64,000 bases of DNA from an uncultured bacterium (GCA_905216055.1 CAJMSH010000001.1:62001-126000); one strand, 5' to 3'; shown: positions 25,065 to 33,352, counted from the first letter of the stretch. Notes: generated by a model not told the origin, from the sequence alone. Translations and numbers: made by a program.

Positions 25065-26429
25065 CTAATTTTCTTCTTCATCTTCTTTTTTCTCAGAAGG
25101 TTCCGGTTCGGATTTTATGATTTCAAGTTTTGTAATTCTTGCACCATCAACTTCTTTAACGACAAAAGTTAAGTTGTTTAAAGTTGCTGTGTCATTAACT
25201 TCTGCAATGTGTCCAAGAAGTTTTACAACAAGTCCGCCGATTGTATCAATATCATCGTCATCAATTTCTTTTTCGTTAATTTGGAAAAATTCTGCAAATT
25301 CATCAAGTCGCATCATTGAATTTGCAATATATGTATTAGGTGCAACCTCTTTAATATCTTCTTCTTCAGGTTCTTCTTCATCAAATTCGTCTTGAACATC
25401 ACCAAAGATTTCTTCAATAACATCTTCAAGAGTTACCAATCCTGAAGTTCCGCCAAATTCATCAACTACGATAGCCATTTGTCCTTTACGTTTTTTAAAT
25501 TCAAGAACAAGGTTATCCATAGTTATTGTTTCAGGAACAAGTAAAACTTCTCGTAAAATTTTTGATACGGGACAAATTTCATCTTTAATAGACAAAGAAT
25601 ACAAATCCTTAACATGAACAAGTCCGATTATGTGGTCAATATCTTCTTCATATACAGGATATCTTGTATATTGATTTTCAGCAGCAAGCTTGTTAAGTTC
25701 TTCCATCGGAATATCAACAGGAATACAAACCATATCGGTTCTTGGAACCATAACTTGTTTTGCTGTTAAATCAGAAAATTTGAATACGTTATGTAACATA
25801 TCTTTTTCTGTTTCATTCAAAACTCCGCCGTCATAACTTGCATTAACAAGCATATCAAGTTCTTCTGTTGAGTGAACAAGTGAACCTTTATGAGAATGCG
25901 GGATATGCAAAAGTTTTAAAACAAAGTTCCCAAACCCGTTTAAAAGCCAGATGAAAGGGTTGAAAAAGAATGTTAAAATTTGCATTGGTCTTGCAACCCA
26001 AAGAGCAGTTTTTTCTGTATATTCAAGTGCAATTGATTTTGGAATAAGTTCGCCTAAAACTACATGGAAAAATGTGATAAGAGCAAATGCTATTGAAACT
26101 GATGCAGTATGGGTTGCGATATTTTTACCTATTCCCGGTAAAAATGCAAAAATCGGTTCAATAATATGAGCCAGAGTTCCTTCCCCAACCCAACCTAAGC
26201 CGATACTTGAGATTGTAACCCCTAATTGTACTGCTGCAATGAATTTGTCTAAATCTTTTAATGCTTCCATTGCTATTTTAGCATTATAGTTGCCCTCATT
26301 TACAAGTTGCTCAATTCTGGTTTTTCGAACCTTTACCATAGCAAATTCGGAAGCAACAAAAAATCCGTTTGAAAATAGTAAAAATGCTATTACAAACAAA
26401 TTAAATATTGTATTACCTGAACCATCCAT
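25065..26429 (-). CDS. CNNM/CBS/CorC-domain membrane protein (hemolysin C family)
   Basis: 454 aa. The N-terminal DUF21/CNNM transmembrane region (about residues 1-190) has FLLFSNGFFVASEFAMVKV and LGVTISSIGLGWVGEG. A tandem CBS pair follows (about 210-340, VMVPRTDMVCIPVD; MAIVVDEFGGTSGLVTLEDV). Next is an acidic linker (DEFDEEEPEEEDIKEV), then the CorC/HlyC domain, then an acidic tail. Family members are linked to divalent-cation (Mg, Co) export or homeostasis; the toxin name is historical. Confidence 0.92.
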   Translation of the reverse strand: MDGSGNTIFNLFVIAFLLFSNGFFVASEFAMVKVRKTRIEQLVNEGNYNAKIAMEALKDLDKFIAAVQLGVTISSIGLGWVGEGTLAHIIEPIFAFLPGIGKNIATHTASVSIAFALITFFHVVLGELIPKSIALEYTEKTALWVARPMQILTFFFNPFIWLLNGFGNFVLKLLHIPHSHKGSLVHSTEELDMLVNASYDGGVLNETEKDMLHNVFKFSDLTAKQVMVPRTDMVCIPVDIPMEELNKLAAENQYTRYPVYEEDIDHIIGLVHVKDLYSLSIKDEICPVSKILREVLLVPETITMDNLVLEFKKRKGQMAIVVDEFGGTSGLVTLEDVIEEIFGDVQDEFDEEEPEEEDIKEVAPNTYIANSMMRLDEFAEFFQINEKEIDDDDIDTIGGLVVKLLGHIAEVNDTATLNNLTFVVKEVDGARITKLEIIKSEPEPSEKKEDEEEN

Positions 26430-26496
26430 TATATATTGTTTCCTTCTATACTATTTTTAAGTGTAATTATAATATTTTTTAGTGAAAAATGCAATC

Positions 26497-27309
26497 CTAT
26501 TCCTTGTCCATATTGACTTCTTTAAGCTCTGTATAAATCATCGGAGAAAAGCCTTTAGTCGTAGTCACTGTTATGACTTTATAAACAGGCGGTTCACTCA
26601 AAAGAGTAGGCGATGTAATATGATAGACTCCATTTCTCATGATTTCACTGTTAAAATGTAGGTGACCTGCGACTATTGAAATTACATTATCATGTTTATC
26701 CAAAAGATCAAGATATTTTTCCTTTTGATAAACTTCGTGTGAGCTAACTTCTTTTGTCGAAATAAGTGGAAAATGTTGGAATATTATAACAGGATCATTT
26801 TTATATTTTTTTAATTGTTTGTCCAACCATTTCAGAGTATCTTCTTTGTAGTAACCTGTAGATCCTGGAATTATTTCTTTCGCTCCGTCAGCTACTATGA
26901 ATACAAAACCGTCTTTTTTGAATACGTAATTAGGCTTTTTATATTTATAGAAAAAGTTGTATTCTTTAACTATTTCCAGATAACGAGCTTTTGAAAGTCC
27001 GTTGTTCTTAAAAACATCGTGATTACCGATTACGATATAATATGGAACATCTAACTTGTTTATAATTTTTAAAAAATCTGGCAGATATTCTTCGTGTGGT
27101 GAATCAAGGTTATCTCCCGTAAATACTACAAATGCAATATCTTTTTCTTTATTAATGTCCTTAACGGCATTTTCTAAAACTTCTGCTCTATATGTATCTT
27201 TTGTCTTGAAGTGGCAATCCGCAACTTGTACAAATTTAATAGCTGCTGCAAAGACAGAGTTTTGCAATAAGAGCATTGAAAGTAATAAAATAATAAGATT
27301 TTTTTTCAT
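26497..27309 (-). CDS. secreted metallophosphoesterase
   Basis: 270 aa with a signal peptide (LIILLLSMLLLQNSVFA). The calcineurin-like phosphoesterase motifs are in order: ADCHF (D-x-H, about residue 31), FTGDNLDSP (GD), IGNHDVF (GNH), FQHFPLI (H) and AGHLHFNSE (GHxH). It should hydrolyse a phosphoester in the periplasm with two metal ions; the substrate cannot be read from the sequence. Divergent from the S4 gene. Confidence 0.92.
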   Translation of the reverse strand: MKKNLIILLLSMLLLQNSVFAAAIKFVQVADCHFKTKDTYRAEVLENAVKDINKEKDIAFVVFTGDNLDSPHEEYLPDFLKIINKLDVPYYIVIGNHDVFKNNGLSKARYLEIVKEYNFFYKYKKPNYVFKKDGFVFIVADGAKEIIPGSTGYYKEDTLKWLDKQLKKYKNDPVIIFQHFPLISTKEVSSHEVYQKEKYLDLLDKHDNVISIVAGHLHFNSEIMRNGVYHITSPTLLSEPPVYKVITVTTTKGFSPMIYTELKEVNMDKE

Positions 27310-27364
27310 TAATATCCTCTGGACAAATTATACCATAAATTGTAATATATACAAAGGAGAAATT

Positions 27365-27610
27365 ATGAGATTAGACAAGTTTTTAAAAGTTTCACGATTG
27401 ATAAAACGCAGAACTGTTGCAAATGAAGTATCAGAAACAGGACGTGTTTATGTAAACGGTAACAGCGCAAAACCTGCAAAACAAATAAAAGAAGGCGATG
27501 AAATAAAAATTGAATATGCAAACAGAACAGTTGTCGTGAAAGTTTTAAAAGTTCCTGCAAATAATGTAAGTGTTCAAGAAGCCCCATCTTTATATGAAAT
27601 TGTTGAATAG
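27365..27610 (+). CDS. S4-domain RNA-binding protein (RqcP/Hsp15-like)
   Basis: 81 aa with AAAGGAG upstream of ATG 27365. It consists of an S4 domain: MRLDKFLKVSRLIKRRTVAN, then EVSETGRVYVNGNSAKPAKQ, then KEGDEIKIEY. Small stand-alone S4 proteins of this length (Hsp15 in E. coli, RqcP/YlmH-type partners in Firmicutes) bind stalled 50S subunits and assist ribosome-associated quality control. That role is inferred from family size and layout. Confidence 0.88.
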   Translation: MRLDKFLKVSRLIKRRTVANEVSETGRVYVNGNSAKPAKQIKEGDEIKIEYANRTVVVKVLKVPANNVSVQEAPSLYEIVE

Positions 27611-27663
27611 TAAAATCAAATATGTTAAAATAAACATACAGAAAAATTAAGAAAGGAGCAAAA

Positions 27664-27702
27664 ATGAAAAGATTTAAGAACGTCGGGGGGGGGGCGCTTT
27701 AA
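27664..27702 (+). other. short open frame with a G10 tract, possible phase-variable start of the next gene
   Basis: ATG 27664 has a near-perfect Shine-Dalgarno sequence (AAAGGAG), yet its frame ends after 12 codons at TAA 27700-27702. Codons 7-11 run through ten consecutive G (27685-27694), striking in an AT-rich genome. The frame of the prepilin-like gene at 27762 differs by one base. It has no stop from the G tract down to its ATG, so eleven G would fuse the two into one frame. This is either contingency control by slippage or a homopolymer miscall. Confidence 0.6.
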
Positions 27703-27761
27703 GGCTTCTACCACAAGTTTCAGGGGGTTGTAAAAATAAAATAATATGTTATATTAGTGAT

Positions 27762-28514
27762 ATGATACATCACTATAAAAATAAAAACGGTTTTACTTTA
27801 GCAGAAGTTTTAATAACATTAGGAATAATTGGAGTGGTTGCAGCAATGACTATGCCTTCTTTAATTTCTAATTATAGGCATAAAGTTTTAGAAACACAGT
27901 TTAAAAAGGCATATTCAGTTCTTTCACAGGCAGTTATTCCTGTTCAATCAGAATTTTTGAGCTGTCCTGCGAGTAATGCCGAAGATATTAAGAAGTTGCT
28001 GTTTTCTCAATTTAATAATCTTGGAATTCAAGCAAATTCAAATCTTGATTATGATAATTTTAAAACTTATACAAAACAAATTAGTACTGCAAAAATTCAT
28101 CCAAATTGTTTTGCTAACATAGATCAGGTTGCGGAATTTAGAGATGAAAATATTATTGCGGCAGATGGGCTTGCGCTTGCTTTTTGCCTCAATAATAGTT
28201 ATGGAAACATGGTAAGTATAGATACAAACGGTATTGACAAGGGACCTAATGCTTATGGGCATGATTTATTCTTTTTTCATTTGAATCTGAATAATTGTAA
28301 TTTAGAACCTATGACGGGGCAGTGGCGTGATTGTACAGAGGATGATAGGGATTGTGCAAATGCTTCGGATTCATATTTCGGTTATAAATGGACTGATGGA
28401 AACTGCTCGAAAGAATCTGACGCTTCAGATAACGGGTTCGCATGTACTAAGTATGCAATCGCAAATACGTGTCCTGACGGGTCTGGTAAAGGTTATTTTG
28501 ACTGTTTGCCTTAA
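27762..28514 (+). CDS. type IV pilin-like / pseudopilin protein
   Basis: 250 aa if it starts at ATG 27762, which has no Shine-Dalgarno sequence. The leader HHYKNKNG ends in Gly, followed by FTLAEVLITLGIIGVVAAM (Glu5 kept, hydrophobic helix). The globular domain has at least eight Cys and shares the segment DTNGIDKGPNAYGHDLFFF with the paralogue at 15207. It would be cut by prepilin peptidase and assembled into a pilus or pseudopilus. A longer form starting at 27664 is possible if the upstream G tract gains one base. Confidence 0.85.
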   Translation: MIHHYKNKNGFTLAEVLITLGIIGVVAAMTMPSLISNYRHKVLETQFKKAYSVLSQAVIPVQSEFLSCPASNAEDIKKLLFSQFNNLGIQANSNLDYDNFKTYTKQISTAKIHPNCFANIDQVAEFRDENIIAADGLALAFCLNNSYGNMVSIDTNGIDKGPNAYGHDLFFFHLNLNNCNLEPMTGQWRDCTEDDRDCANASDSYFGYKWTDGNCSKESDASDNGFACTKYAIANTCPDGSGKGYFDCLP

Positions 28515-28556
28515 ATTTAGTTGACTTTTGCATAATTTTCATTAAAGACATTACAT

Positions 28557-28622
28557 CTAATACAAACGGATGATTTTATTAAAAATAATTGATTAATAAT
28601 CAAAAGTGTCCGATTGTATTAG
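28557..28622. promoter_or_regulatory. nested inverted repeats in front of the flagellar rod operon
   Basis: CTAATACAAACGGA (28557-28570) and TCCGATTGTATTAG (28609-28622) match as an inverted repeat at 13 of 14 positions. Inside lies a second perfect one, TTGATTA-A-TAATCAA (28589-28603). The outer right arm ends 15 bases before ATG 28638, leaving the GAGG Shine-Dalgarno sequence free. A TTGACT at 28530 could be a -35 element, but no convincing -10 follows. An operator pair or a leader structure would both fit. Confidence 0.45.
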
Positions 28623-28637
28623 AAAAAAGAGGTAGTA

Positions 28638-29336
28638 ATGAAAATTAACGGTGGAATCAGGTACTGCGAAAAAGGCTTAACAGCTTCACTCAGAGCTATG
28701 CATGTTCAGAGCGAACTTATTGGCATGCATAATGAAAACGTGACAGGTTTTGATAAAATCGGCTATCAAAGAAAAGAACCGATTGTTTCTTCTTTCACTG
28801 AATATATAGGAGTCCATGGACTTTCTCAAACCGTTGATGATCAAATCGGCCGTATTGCGATGTCTGACAATCCTCTTGATTTAGCACTTGCAAATAAAGG
28901 TTATTTTCAAACTCAAACTCAAGATGGAGTAAGGCTTACTCGTGACGGACGTTTTAAACTTGATAAAAACGGAAATTTGTTGACTCTTGAAGATGCTCAA
29001 GTTTTATCAAGTGCAGGTACTCCAATACAGCTTCCGATTGTGCCTGAAAAAATTGAAGATGTAAAAATTAATTCAAAAGGATTGGTAAGTGTCTTTAATA
29101 AAAATACCCACAAACTTGAAGATGTTGCATATCTTGGAGTTGTGGATTCAAATGGTGTAGCTGTGCTTGATCCGCAAGTAAAACAAGGTTATAACGAGTA
29201 TTCAAACGTTTCTCTTCAAAATGAATTTATAGCTATGATGCCGATTATTAGAAATTTTGAAGCGAACAGACAAATATTTATGATTCAAAATCAGAATTTG
29301 CAAAAGGTCATATCACAGTTAGGAACAACGTCATAA
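28638..29336 (+). CDS. flagellar basal-body rod protein, FlgF/FlgG family
   Basis: 232 aa. It has the family layout: an N-terminal helix region (GLTASLRAMHVQSELIGMHN with NVTGFDKIGYQRKEP standing for the NxxTxGFK signature), a central beta domain (LANKGYFQTQTQDGVRLTRDG) and a C-terminal coil (NEYSNVSLQNEFIAMMPIIR, NFEANRQIF). Rod proteins stack in the periplasm to link the MS ring to the hook. It is the first gene of a four-gene same-strand run. FlgF cannot be told from FlgG by eye. Shine-Dalgarno GAGG. Confidence 0.85.
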   Translation: MKINGGIRYCEKGLTASLRAMHVQSELIGMHNENVTGFDKIGYQRKEPIVSSFTEYIGVHGLSQTVDDQIGRIAMSDNPLDLALANKGYFQTQTQDGVRLTRDGRFKLDKNGNLLTLEDAQVLSSAGTPIQLPIVPEKIEDVKINSKGLVSVFNKNTHKLEDVAYLGVVDSNGVAVLDPQVKQGYNEYSNVSLQNEFIAMMPIIRNFEANRQIFMIQNQNLQKVISQLGTTS

Positions 29337-29356
29337 TAAAAGGTGAGGAATAAATT

Positions 29357-30070
29357 ATGTATAGCATGCAAGGTATAGTCAGAAAAAGTGTAAACAACGT
29401 AACCACACAATTTGAAAAATTCGGTTACGTTGCAAATAGTCTTGCAAACTTAAATACCAGAGGTTATAAATCAGTAAGCTTTGAACAAATGTTAAATGAA
29501 GACGGATATTTAACAGGTGCGATTAGAACTGATTATGAACAAGGTTCAATTCAAATTACATCTAATCCTTATGATGTCGCAATTAACGGAACAGGCTTTA
29601 TCCCGGTTGTGTCACCTGAAGGTGAGGTAGCTTATACAAGAGATGGCGCTTTTAAACAAGGTAAAAACGGTTATCTTGTTACTTCTGATGATTGGGTTGT
29701 TGGCGAAGGAATTATAATCCCTGCAAATTGTTATAAATTTGAAATTAAACCAAATGGCGAAGTATATTCTTACGATACCGCAAACACCGATCCTAAAAAA
29801 TTAGGTACAATTCCTCTTGTTCGTTTCCCTTCTCAAGAAAATCTTGAACAGGCAGGCATGAATAAACTTAAGGCGACAGAAGAATCAGGAGAACCTGTTC
29901 TTGTAAAAAATCATAAATGCTTCTGTCAGAATAATTTGGAAAATTCCAATACCGATGTGTATTCTGCAACTTCAGAAATGCTAAGGCTAAACGCATCACT
30001 TCTTGCAAGTACACGTATGATGAAGGTTGTTGATGATATGTATAACAAAGCGATAAATATCAGAGAATAG
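29357..30070 (+). CDS. flagellar basal-body rod protein, FlgF/FlgG family
   Basis: 237 aa. N-terminal YVANSLANLNTRGYKSVSFEQ is the flg rod signature (ANNLANxNTxGFK). The central domain has SNPYDVAINGTGFIPVV and YTRDGAFKQGKNG. The C-terminal coil reads ENSNTDVYSATSEMLRLNAS. Two Cys in KCFCQN are unusual for an exported rod protein. It follows the other FlgF/G-type gene after 20 bases. Confidence 0.86.
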   Translation: MYSMQGIVRKSVNNVTTQFEKFGYVANSLANLNTRGYKSVSFEQMLNEDGYLTGAIRTDYEQGSIQITSNPYDVAINGTGFIPVVSPEGEVAYTRDGAFKQGKNGYLVTSDDWVVGEGIIIPANCYKFEIKPNGEVYSYDTANTDPKKLGTIPLVRFPSQENLEQAGMNKLKATEESGEPVLVKNHKCFCQNNLENSNTDVYSATSEMLRLNASLLASTRMMKVVDDMYNKAINIRE

Positions 30071-30105
30071 GAACGTGCTGCTCAATAAAAAAGAAAGGTT
30101 AAAAA

Positions 30106-30453
30106 ATGTTTACACCATTAGATAATATGGGCAAAGTTACGTTAATGATGGATTTAATAACCCAGAAACAAAGGGCATTAGGTTCAAATTTGGCTAATGT
30201 TGATACTCCGGGGTATGTCCGTCGTGATATTAATTTTGGAGATTATTTAAATTCAATGAATAGTCCGTTGGAAACAAAATTATCTGAAAAATTAGGCCCA
30301 TCAGGTGTAATTGAAGAAAAAACGTATGAAGAAATTGATCCAGCAAATGAATTGATGGAACTGCAAAAAAACTCAATACTTTATACGATGGCAACAAGAA
30401 GAATGTCTAATATAATTACAGAAATGAAAACAGTAATTAATGTTGGTAAATAG
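30106..30453 (+). CDS. flgB: flagellar basal-body rod protein FlgB
   Basis: 115 aa, usual FlgB size. N-terminal KQRALGSNLANVDTPGYVRRD is followed by NFGDYLNSMN, and the C-terminal part (NELMELQKNSILYTMATRRMS) is the paired helix of the proximal rod subunit. Shine-Dalgarno GAAAGG. It is followed by flgC as usual, but the fliE that normally comes next is missing from the window. Confidence 0.92.
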   Translation: MFTPLDNMGKVTLMMDLITQKQRALGSNLANVDTPGYVRRDINFGDYLNSMNSPLETKLSEKLGPSGVIEEKTYEEIDPANELMELQKNSILYTMATRRMSNIITEMKTVINVGK

Positions 30454-30519
30454 ACATTAATTTGAATATAGAAAATATATAAACAAGACTGGTGAGGTAA
30501 AACTAGAAAGGCGTAAATT

Positions 30520-30963
30520 ATGAGTATAATGGAATCTATGAATATCGGATCTAATGCTTTAAAAGCACATGGGTTGAGATTGGATATTCACGCTAAAAAC
30601 ATAGCTAACGTTGATACTCCAAATTACGTAAGGAAAATTCCTATTTTGAACGCGACAGAAGATATCTCTTTTCATGGATTGATGAATACAATGAAGGAAG
30701 ATGTTTTTGGAGTCGGAACATTACCATACTTGCAAGGTGGTGTTGTATTTAACGGATGTGTAGAAGATCCGACTTTGGGTGATAAAATTTATAGCCCGGG
30801 ACATCCGGATGCAGATGCAAACGGATATATAAGAGCTTCTAACGTAAACCCTGCTGTTGATATGGCAGATGCAATTCTTGCTCAAAGAGCTTACGAAGCA
30901 AACCTTGCATTGATTAATATTACAAAATCAATGGCGCAAAGAGCGACAGAAATCGGCAGATAA
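30520..30963 (+). CDS. flgC: flagellar basal-body rod protein FlgC
   Basis: 147 aa. N-terminal GLRLDIHAKNIANVDTPNYVRK; central loop with SPGHPDADANGYIRASNVNP, the characteristic FlgC segment; C-terminal VDMADAILAQRAYEANLALI. It forms the proximal rod with FlgB. Last gene of the flagellar run; a glycosyltransferase follows. Confidence 0.94.
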   Translation: MSIMESMNIGSNALKAHGLRLDIHAKNIANVDTPNYVRKIPILNATEDISFHGLMNTMKEDVFGVGTLPYLQGGVVFNGCVEDPTLGDKIYSPGHPDADANGYIRASNVNPAVDMADAILAQRAYEANLALINITKSMAQRATEIGR

Positions 30964-31016
30964 TAATATTTTATTTTGAGTATTATAAAAATTTTGTTCA
31001 AAATGATAAATTTGTC

Positions 31017-31037
31017 ATTCTGAACTTGTTTCAGAAT
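31017..31037. repeat. 21-base palindromic repeat, copy 1
   Basis: ATTCTGAAC-TT-GTTTCAGAAT-type imperfect palindrome between flgC and the glycosyltransferase. A second copy differing at one base (T to C at the tenth position of the central part) lies at 52652-52672 inside the phage-like cassette. Both are followed by CT and a T-rich tract. Confidence 0.7.
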
Positions 31038-31069
31038 CTCTTTTCCTTGTTTTATGCTATAATCAATTT

Positions 31070-32032
31070 ATGACAAAACTATCTGTTATAATTCCGATTT
31101 ATAATGTTGAAAAATATATTCCACAATGTCTTGATAGTATTTTAAATCAGGCGTTTAAAGATTTTGAAATTATATGCGTAAATGACGGTTCTTCAGATAA
31201 TTCTTTATCAGTTTTGCAAAGTTATAAGGCGAAAGATGACCGTATAATTATTATTGATAAAAAAAATGAAGGTTCTGGTATTGCAAGAAACGCAGGGCTT
31301 TCTATTGCAAAAGGTGATTATATATATTTTATAGATGGTGATGATTGGGTTGAAGAAAACGTTTTTGATAAAATTATCGCAAAAGCGGATGAATTAAATA
31401 CGGATATCTTAATTTTTGGCGGGCTTTCTTACTATGAAGGCAAAGGCAAAAAAGGTGGATATAGTGCGGATAAATTGCCGAAAAAATATTTGAATAAAGT
31501 ATTCTCTGCAAAAGATATTAAAAAAGATATTTTCAAATTCCCGTCAACTGCTTGGACAAAATTGTATAAAAGAGATTTTTTGATAAAAAATAATATAAAA
31601 TTTCAGGACATAAAAGTTGGGCAGGATCAGCTTCCATTCTTCCATTCTATGATTAAGGCAGAAAGGATTGCGCTTTTACCTGAAAATATTTATTGTTATC
31701 GTAAAAACCGTAAGGGTTCTGCGATGACTGTGAAAAAGAAAAAGAATTTTTCTCCGATTTATGTTTTCTACGGAATAGAAGAAATGTTGAAATCTGAAAA
31801 ATTGTTAGATGAATACAAGTCTGTTTTTGTAGGTAAATATTTTTCAAAAGCTACATCTTGGCTTGGCAAATTCCAAGATGATTTGAAGCACGAATATTAT
31901 ATTGAATATACAAAACTTTTGGAACATGTAAAACAAGAATATTCTTTTGGTTGGTGGATGAAATTTAAACCGAATGAAAAAGACGGTTATTGGATTTTAA
32001 AAATCAAACAGGCTATTTCAAAATATTGTTAA
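31070..32032 (+). CDS. family 2 glycosyltransferase
   Basis: 320 aa GT-A enzyme. N-terminal SVIIPIYNVEKYIPQCLDSI, VNDGSSDNSL (nucleotide-sugar binding) and the DxD-like YFIDGDDWVEE at about residues 84-94 are intact. The C-terminal half is basic and aromatic without a clear membrane span. It transfers a sugar to a surface polysaccharide, lipid or protein; the acceptor is unknown. Its place after flagellar rod genes is compatible with, but does not prove, flagellar glycosylation. Confidence 0.93.
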   Translation: MTKLSVIIPIYNVEKYIPQCLDSILNQAFKDFEIICVNDGSSDNSLSVLQSYKAKDDRIIIIDKKNEGSGIARNAGLSIAKGDYIYFIDGDDWVEENVFDKIIAKADELNTDILIFGGLSYYEGKGKKGGYSADKLPKKYLNKVFSAKDIKKDIFKFPSTAWTKLYKRDFLIKNNIKFQDIKVGQDQLPFFHSMIKAERIALLPENIYCYRKNRKGSAMTVKKKKNFSPIYVFYGIEEMLKSEKLLDEYKSVFVGKYFSKATSWLGKFQDDLKHEYYIEYTKLLEHVKQEYSFGWWMKFKPNEKDGYWILKIKQAISKYC

Positions 32033-32069
32033 GGAAAATTTATTTATTTCTGAATAAAGGAATATTGTC

Positions 32070-32098
32070 TTGACAATTGTTAGATATCTAACTATAAT
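32070..32098 (+). promoter_or_regulatory. consensus sigma-70-type promoter with a 14-bp palindrome in the spacer
   Basis: TTGACA (32070-32075) and TATAAT (32093-32098) are both perfect and separated by 17 bases. The spacer contains the perfect palindrome GTTAGATATCTAAC (32079-32092). A repressor bound there would block the promoter; the pattern resembles operators of MarR-type dimers. It drives the SnoaL-like gene at 32133. Confidence 0.8.
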
Positions 32099-32132
32099 CT
32101 AAATGTGTTTTGTTAAAAAAAAAGGAGAGATT

Positions 32133-32552
32133 ATGGATAAGATTAAGCGTAACGAAGCTATAATGAAAAAGTTTGAGACAATGATAAATACAGCAGATGA
32201 TAATATTGCACAAGAAATTATTTCAGAATCAGCAGCATTTTATACTCCTGCATCTTCAGAACCTTTGTATGGCGGGAAGGGCTACTTATCTATTGTACAT
32301 TGGATGAGAAGCGGTTTTTCAGATGTTCAGTGGAAAGCAGAAGATATGATTGTGAATGAAGATAAAGTCGCTGTTTTATGGAGATTGACAGGAACTCATG
32401 ACGGAGAGTTTTTAGGAATTCCTAAGACAGGCAAAAAGATAAATACAACCGTGATGAATTTTTATTATTTTAATGAAGACGGCAAAGTTGTAAATGATGT
32501 AGCCGCAGAAGGAATGATAGGAATTTTAAGACCTCTTGGATTGTCAAAATAA
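32133..32552 (+). CDS. SnoaL-like (NTF2-fold) protein
   Basis: 139 aa from ATG 32133 with a strong AAAGGAGAG Shine-Dalgarno sequence. It shows the SnoaL/ester-cyclase-like pattern: an N-terminal helix (MKKFETMINTADDNIAQEII), YGGKGYLSIVHWM, then strands MIVNEDKVAVLWRLTGTHDG, EFLGIPKTGKKI and MNFYYFNEDGKVV. Family members are small cone-shaped hydrolases, isomerases or unknowns, so the reaction is not assigned. A perfect promoter with an operator-like palindrome suggests tightly controlled, strong expression. Confidence 0.85.
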   Translation: MDKIKRNEAIMKKFETMINTADDNIAQEIISESAAFYTPASSEPLYGGKGYLSIVHWMRSGFSDVQWKAEDMIVNEDKVAVLWRLTGTHDGEFLGIPKTGKKINTTVMNFYYFNEDGKVVNDVAAEGMIGILRPLGLSK

Positions 32553-32563
32553 AATATTATAAT

Positions 32564-32597
32564 AAAAAAGGCTATAAAGTAATTTATAGCCTTTTTT
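32564..32597 (+). terminator. Rho-independent terminator
   Basis: AAAAAGGCTATAAA pairs with TTTATAGCCTTTTT around a GTAA loop. It ends the SnoaL-like gene. Confidence 0.88.
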
Positions 32598-32720
32598 ATG
32601 GTATCGATAGTTTCCTGAATATAGCTTATATTCAAGTCTTATCCATGTAGTAAAACAGTCAACTCAAGAATACTATAATATGAAAATTATTTTTGGATTA
32701 TATAGTGTCTAACCAGATCG

Positions 32721-33128
32721 CTATGTATTTTCTTTATTCAAAATATTATTAATTCTGAGTAGAATCAAATATGTAATTATCGTTATTAAAATAGGATAAA
32801 CATGTAACACATAAGTAAACAGCATGAAACAAAGTATTATTGTCCCTAATAAACATATAAATTTATTTCCGTAAATTTTATATTCTTTTTCAAGAAAATA
32901 TAATCTTAATACCCTATTTTTGTTGTATTTAACAAATAAATAATATGCTAGTAGTATCGCAAAAACAAATATTGCAATCAGCGCAACAAACAATGGTACA
33001 CACCAACCTACCATTCCCCAATCATTGTAAACGAATACAAAAGCATAACTTAACATAAATGACACTACAACACTAAGAAAACTCCAAAAAGCATACATTT
33101 GTATGAATTTAAGGCAGTTATTATTCAT
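32721..33128 (-). CDS. small integral membrane protein
   Basis: 135 aa with four hydrophobic segments (about residues 10-33, 42-66, 88-108 and 109-126) and basic loops (VKYNKNRVLRLYFLEKEYK). AGGGG lies about 9 bases before ATG 33128. No family recognised. It stands alone between a terminator and the tRNA region, and its neighbourhood is poor in genes and rich in structured repeats, so it may be an accessory gene. Confidence 0.65.
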   Translation of the reverse strand: MNNNCLKFIQMYAFWSFLSVVVSFMLSYAFVFVYNDWGMVGWCVPLFVALIAIFVFAILLAYYLFVKYNKNRVLRLYFLEKEYKIYGNKFICLLGTIILCFMLFTYVLHVYPILITIITYLILLRINNILNKENT

Positions 33129-33166
33129 TGTTATTAACCCCTAGATATATCTAATTAAATTAATTT

Positions 33167-33274
33167 GTCGACGGGGGACTTGTCTTGACCTGTTCGCGTT
33201 AAACGTGACTTCGGATTTTGCTTCAAAGAATTAAATTCTTTTTGCAAAACTCCTTCGCACTCTGCTCACAGGTC
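33167..33274. repeat. tRNA 3'-end fragment fused to a nested-hairpin element
   Basis: GTCGACGGGGGACTTG (33167-33182) repeats the 3' end of the nearby tRNA-Leu (33357-33373) with one G fewer. It is followed by a folded element: GACCTGT (33187-33193) with ACAGGTC (33268-33274) outside, TTTTGC (33216-33221) with GCAAAA (33244-33249), and AAAGAATT-A-AATTCTTT (33225-33241) at the tip. No open frame is present. Confidence 0.6.
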
Positions 33275-33352
33275 GCTGAACCCTAAATTGGCTTCTCGTC
33301 CTTGCCATCTACTTTATAAAAATAATTACGGCATTAAGCCGCATTATTTTTA

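Noticed and set aside
33167..33182. Second tRNA gene
   Set aside because: Only the 3' end is present and one G is missing; no cloverleaf can form.
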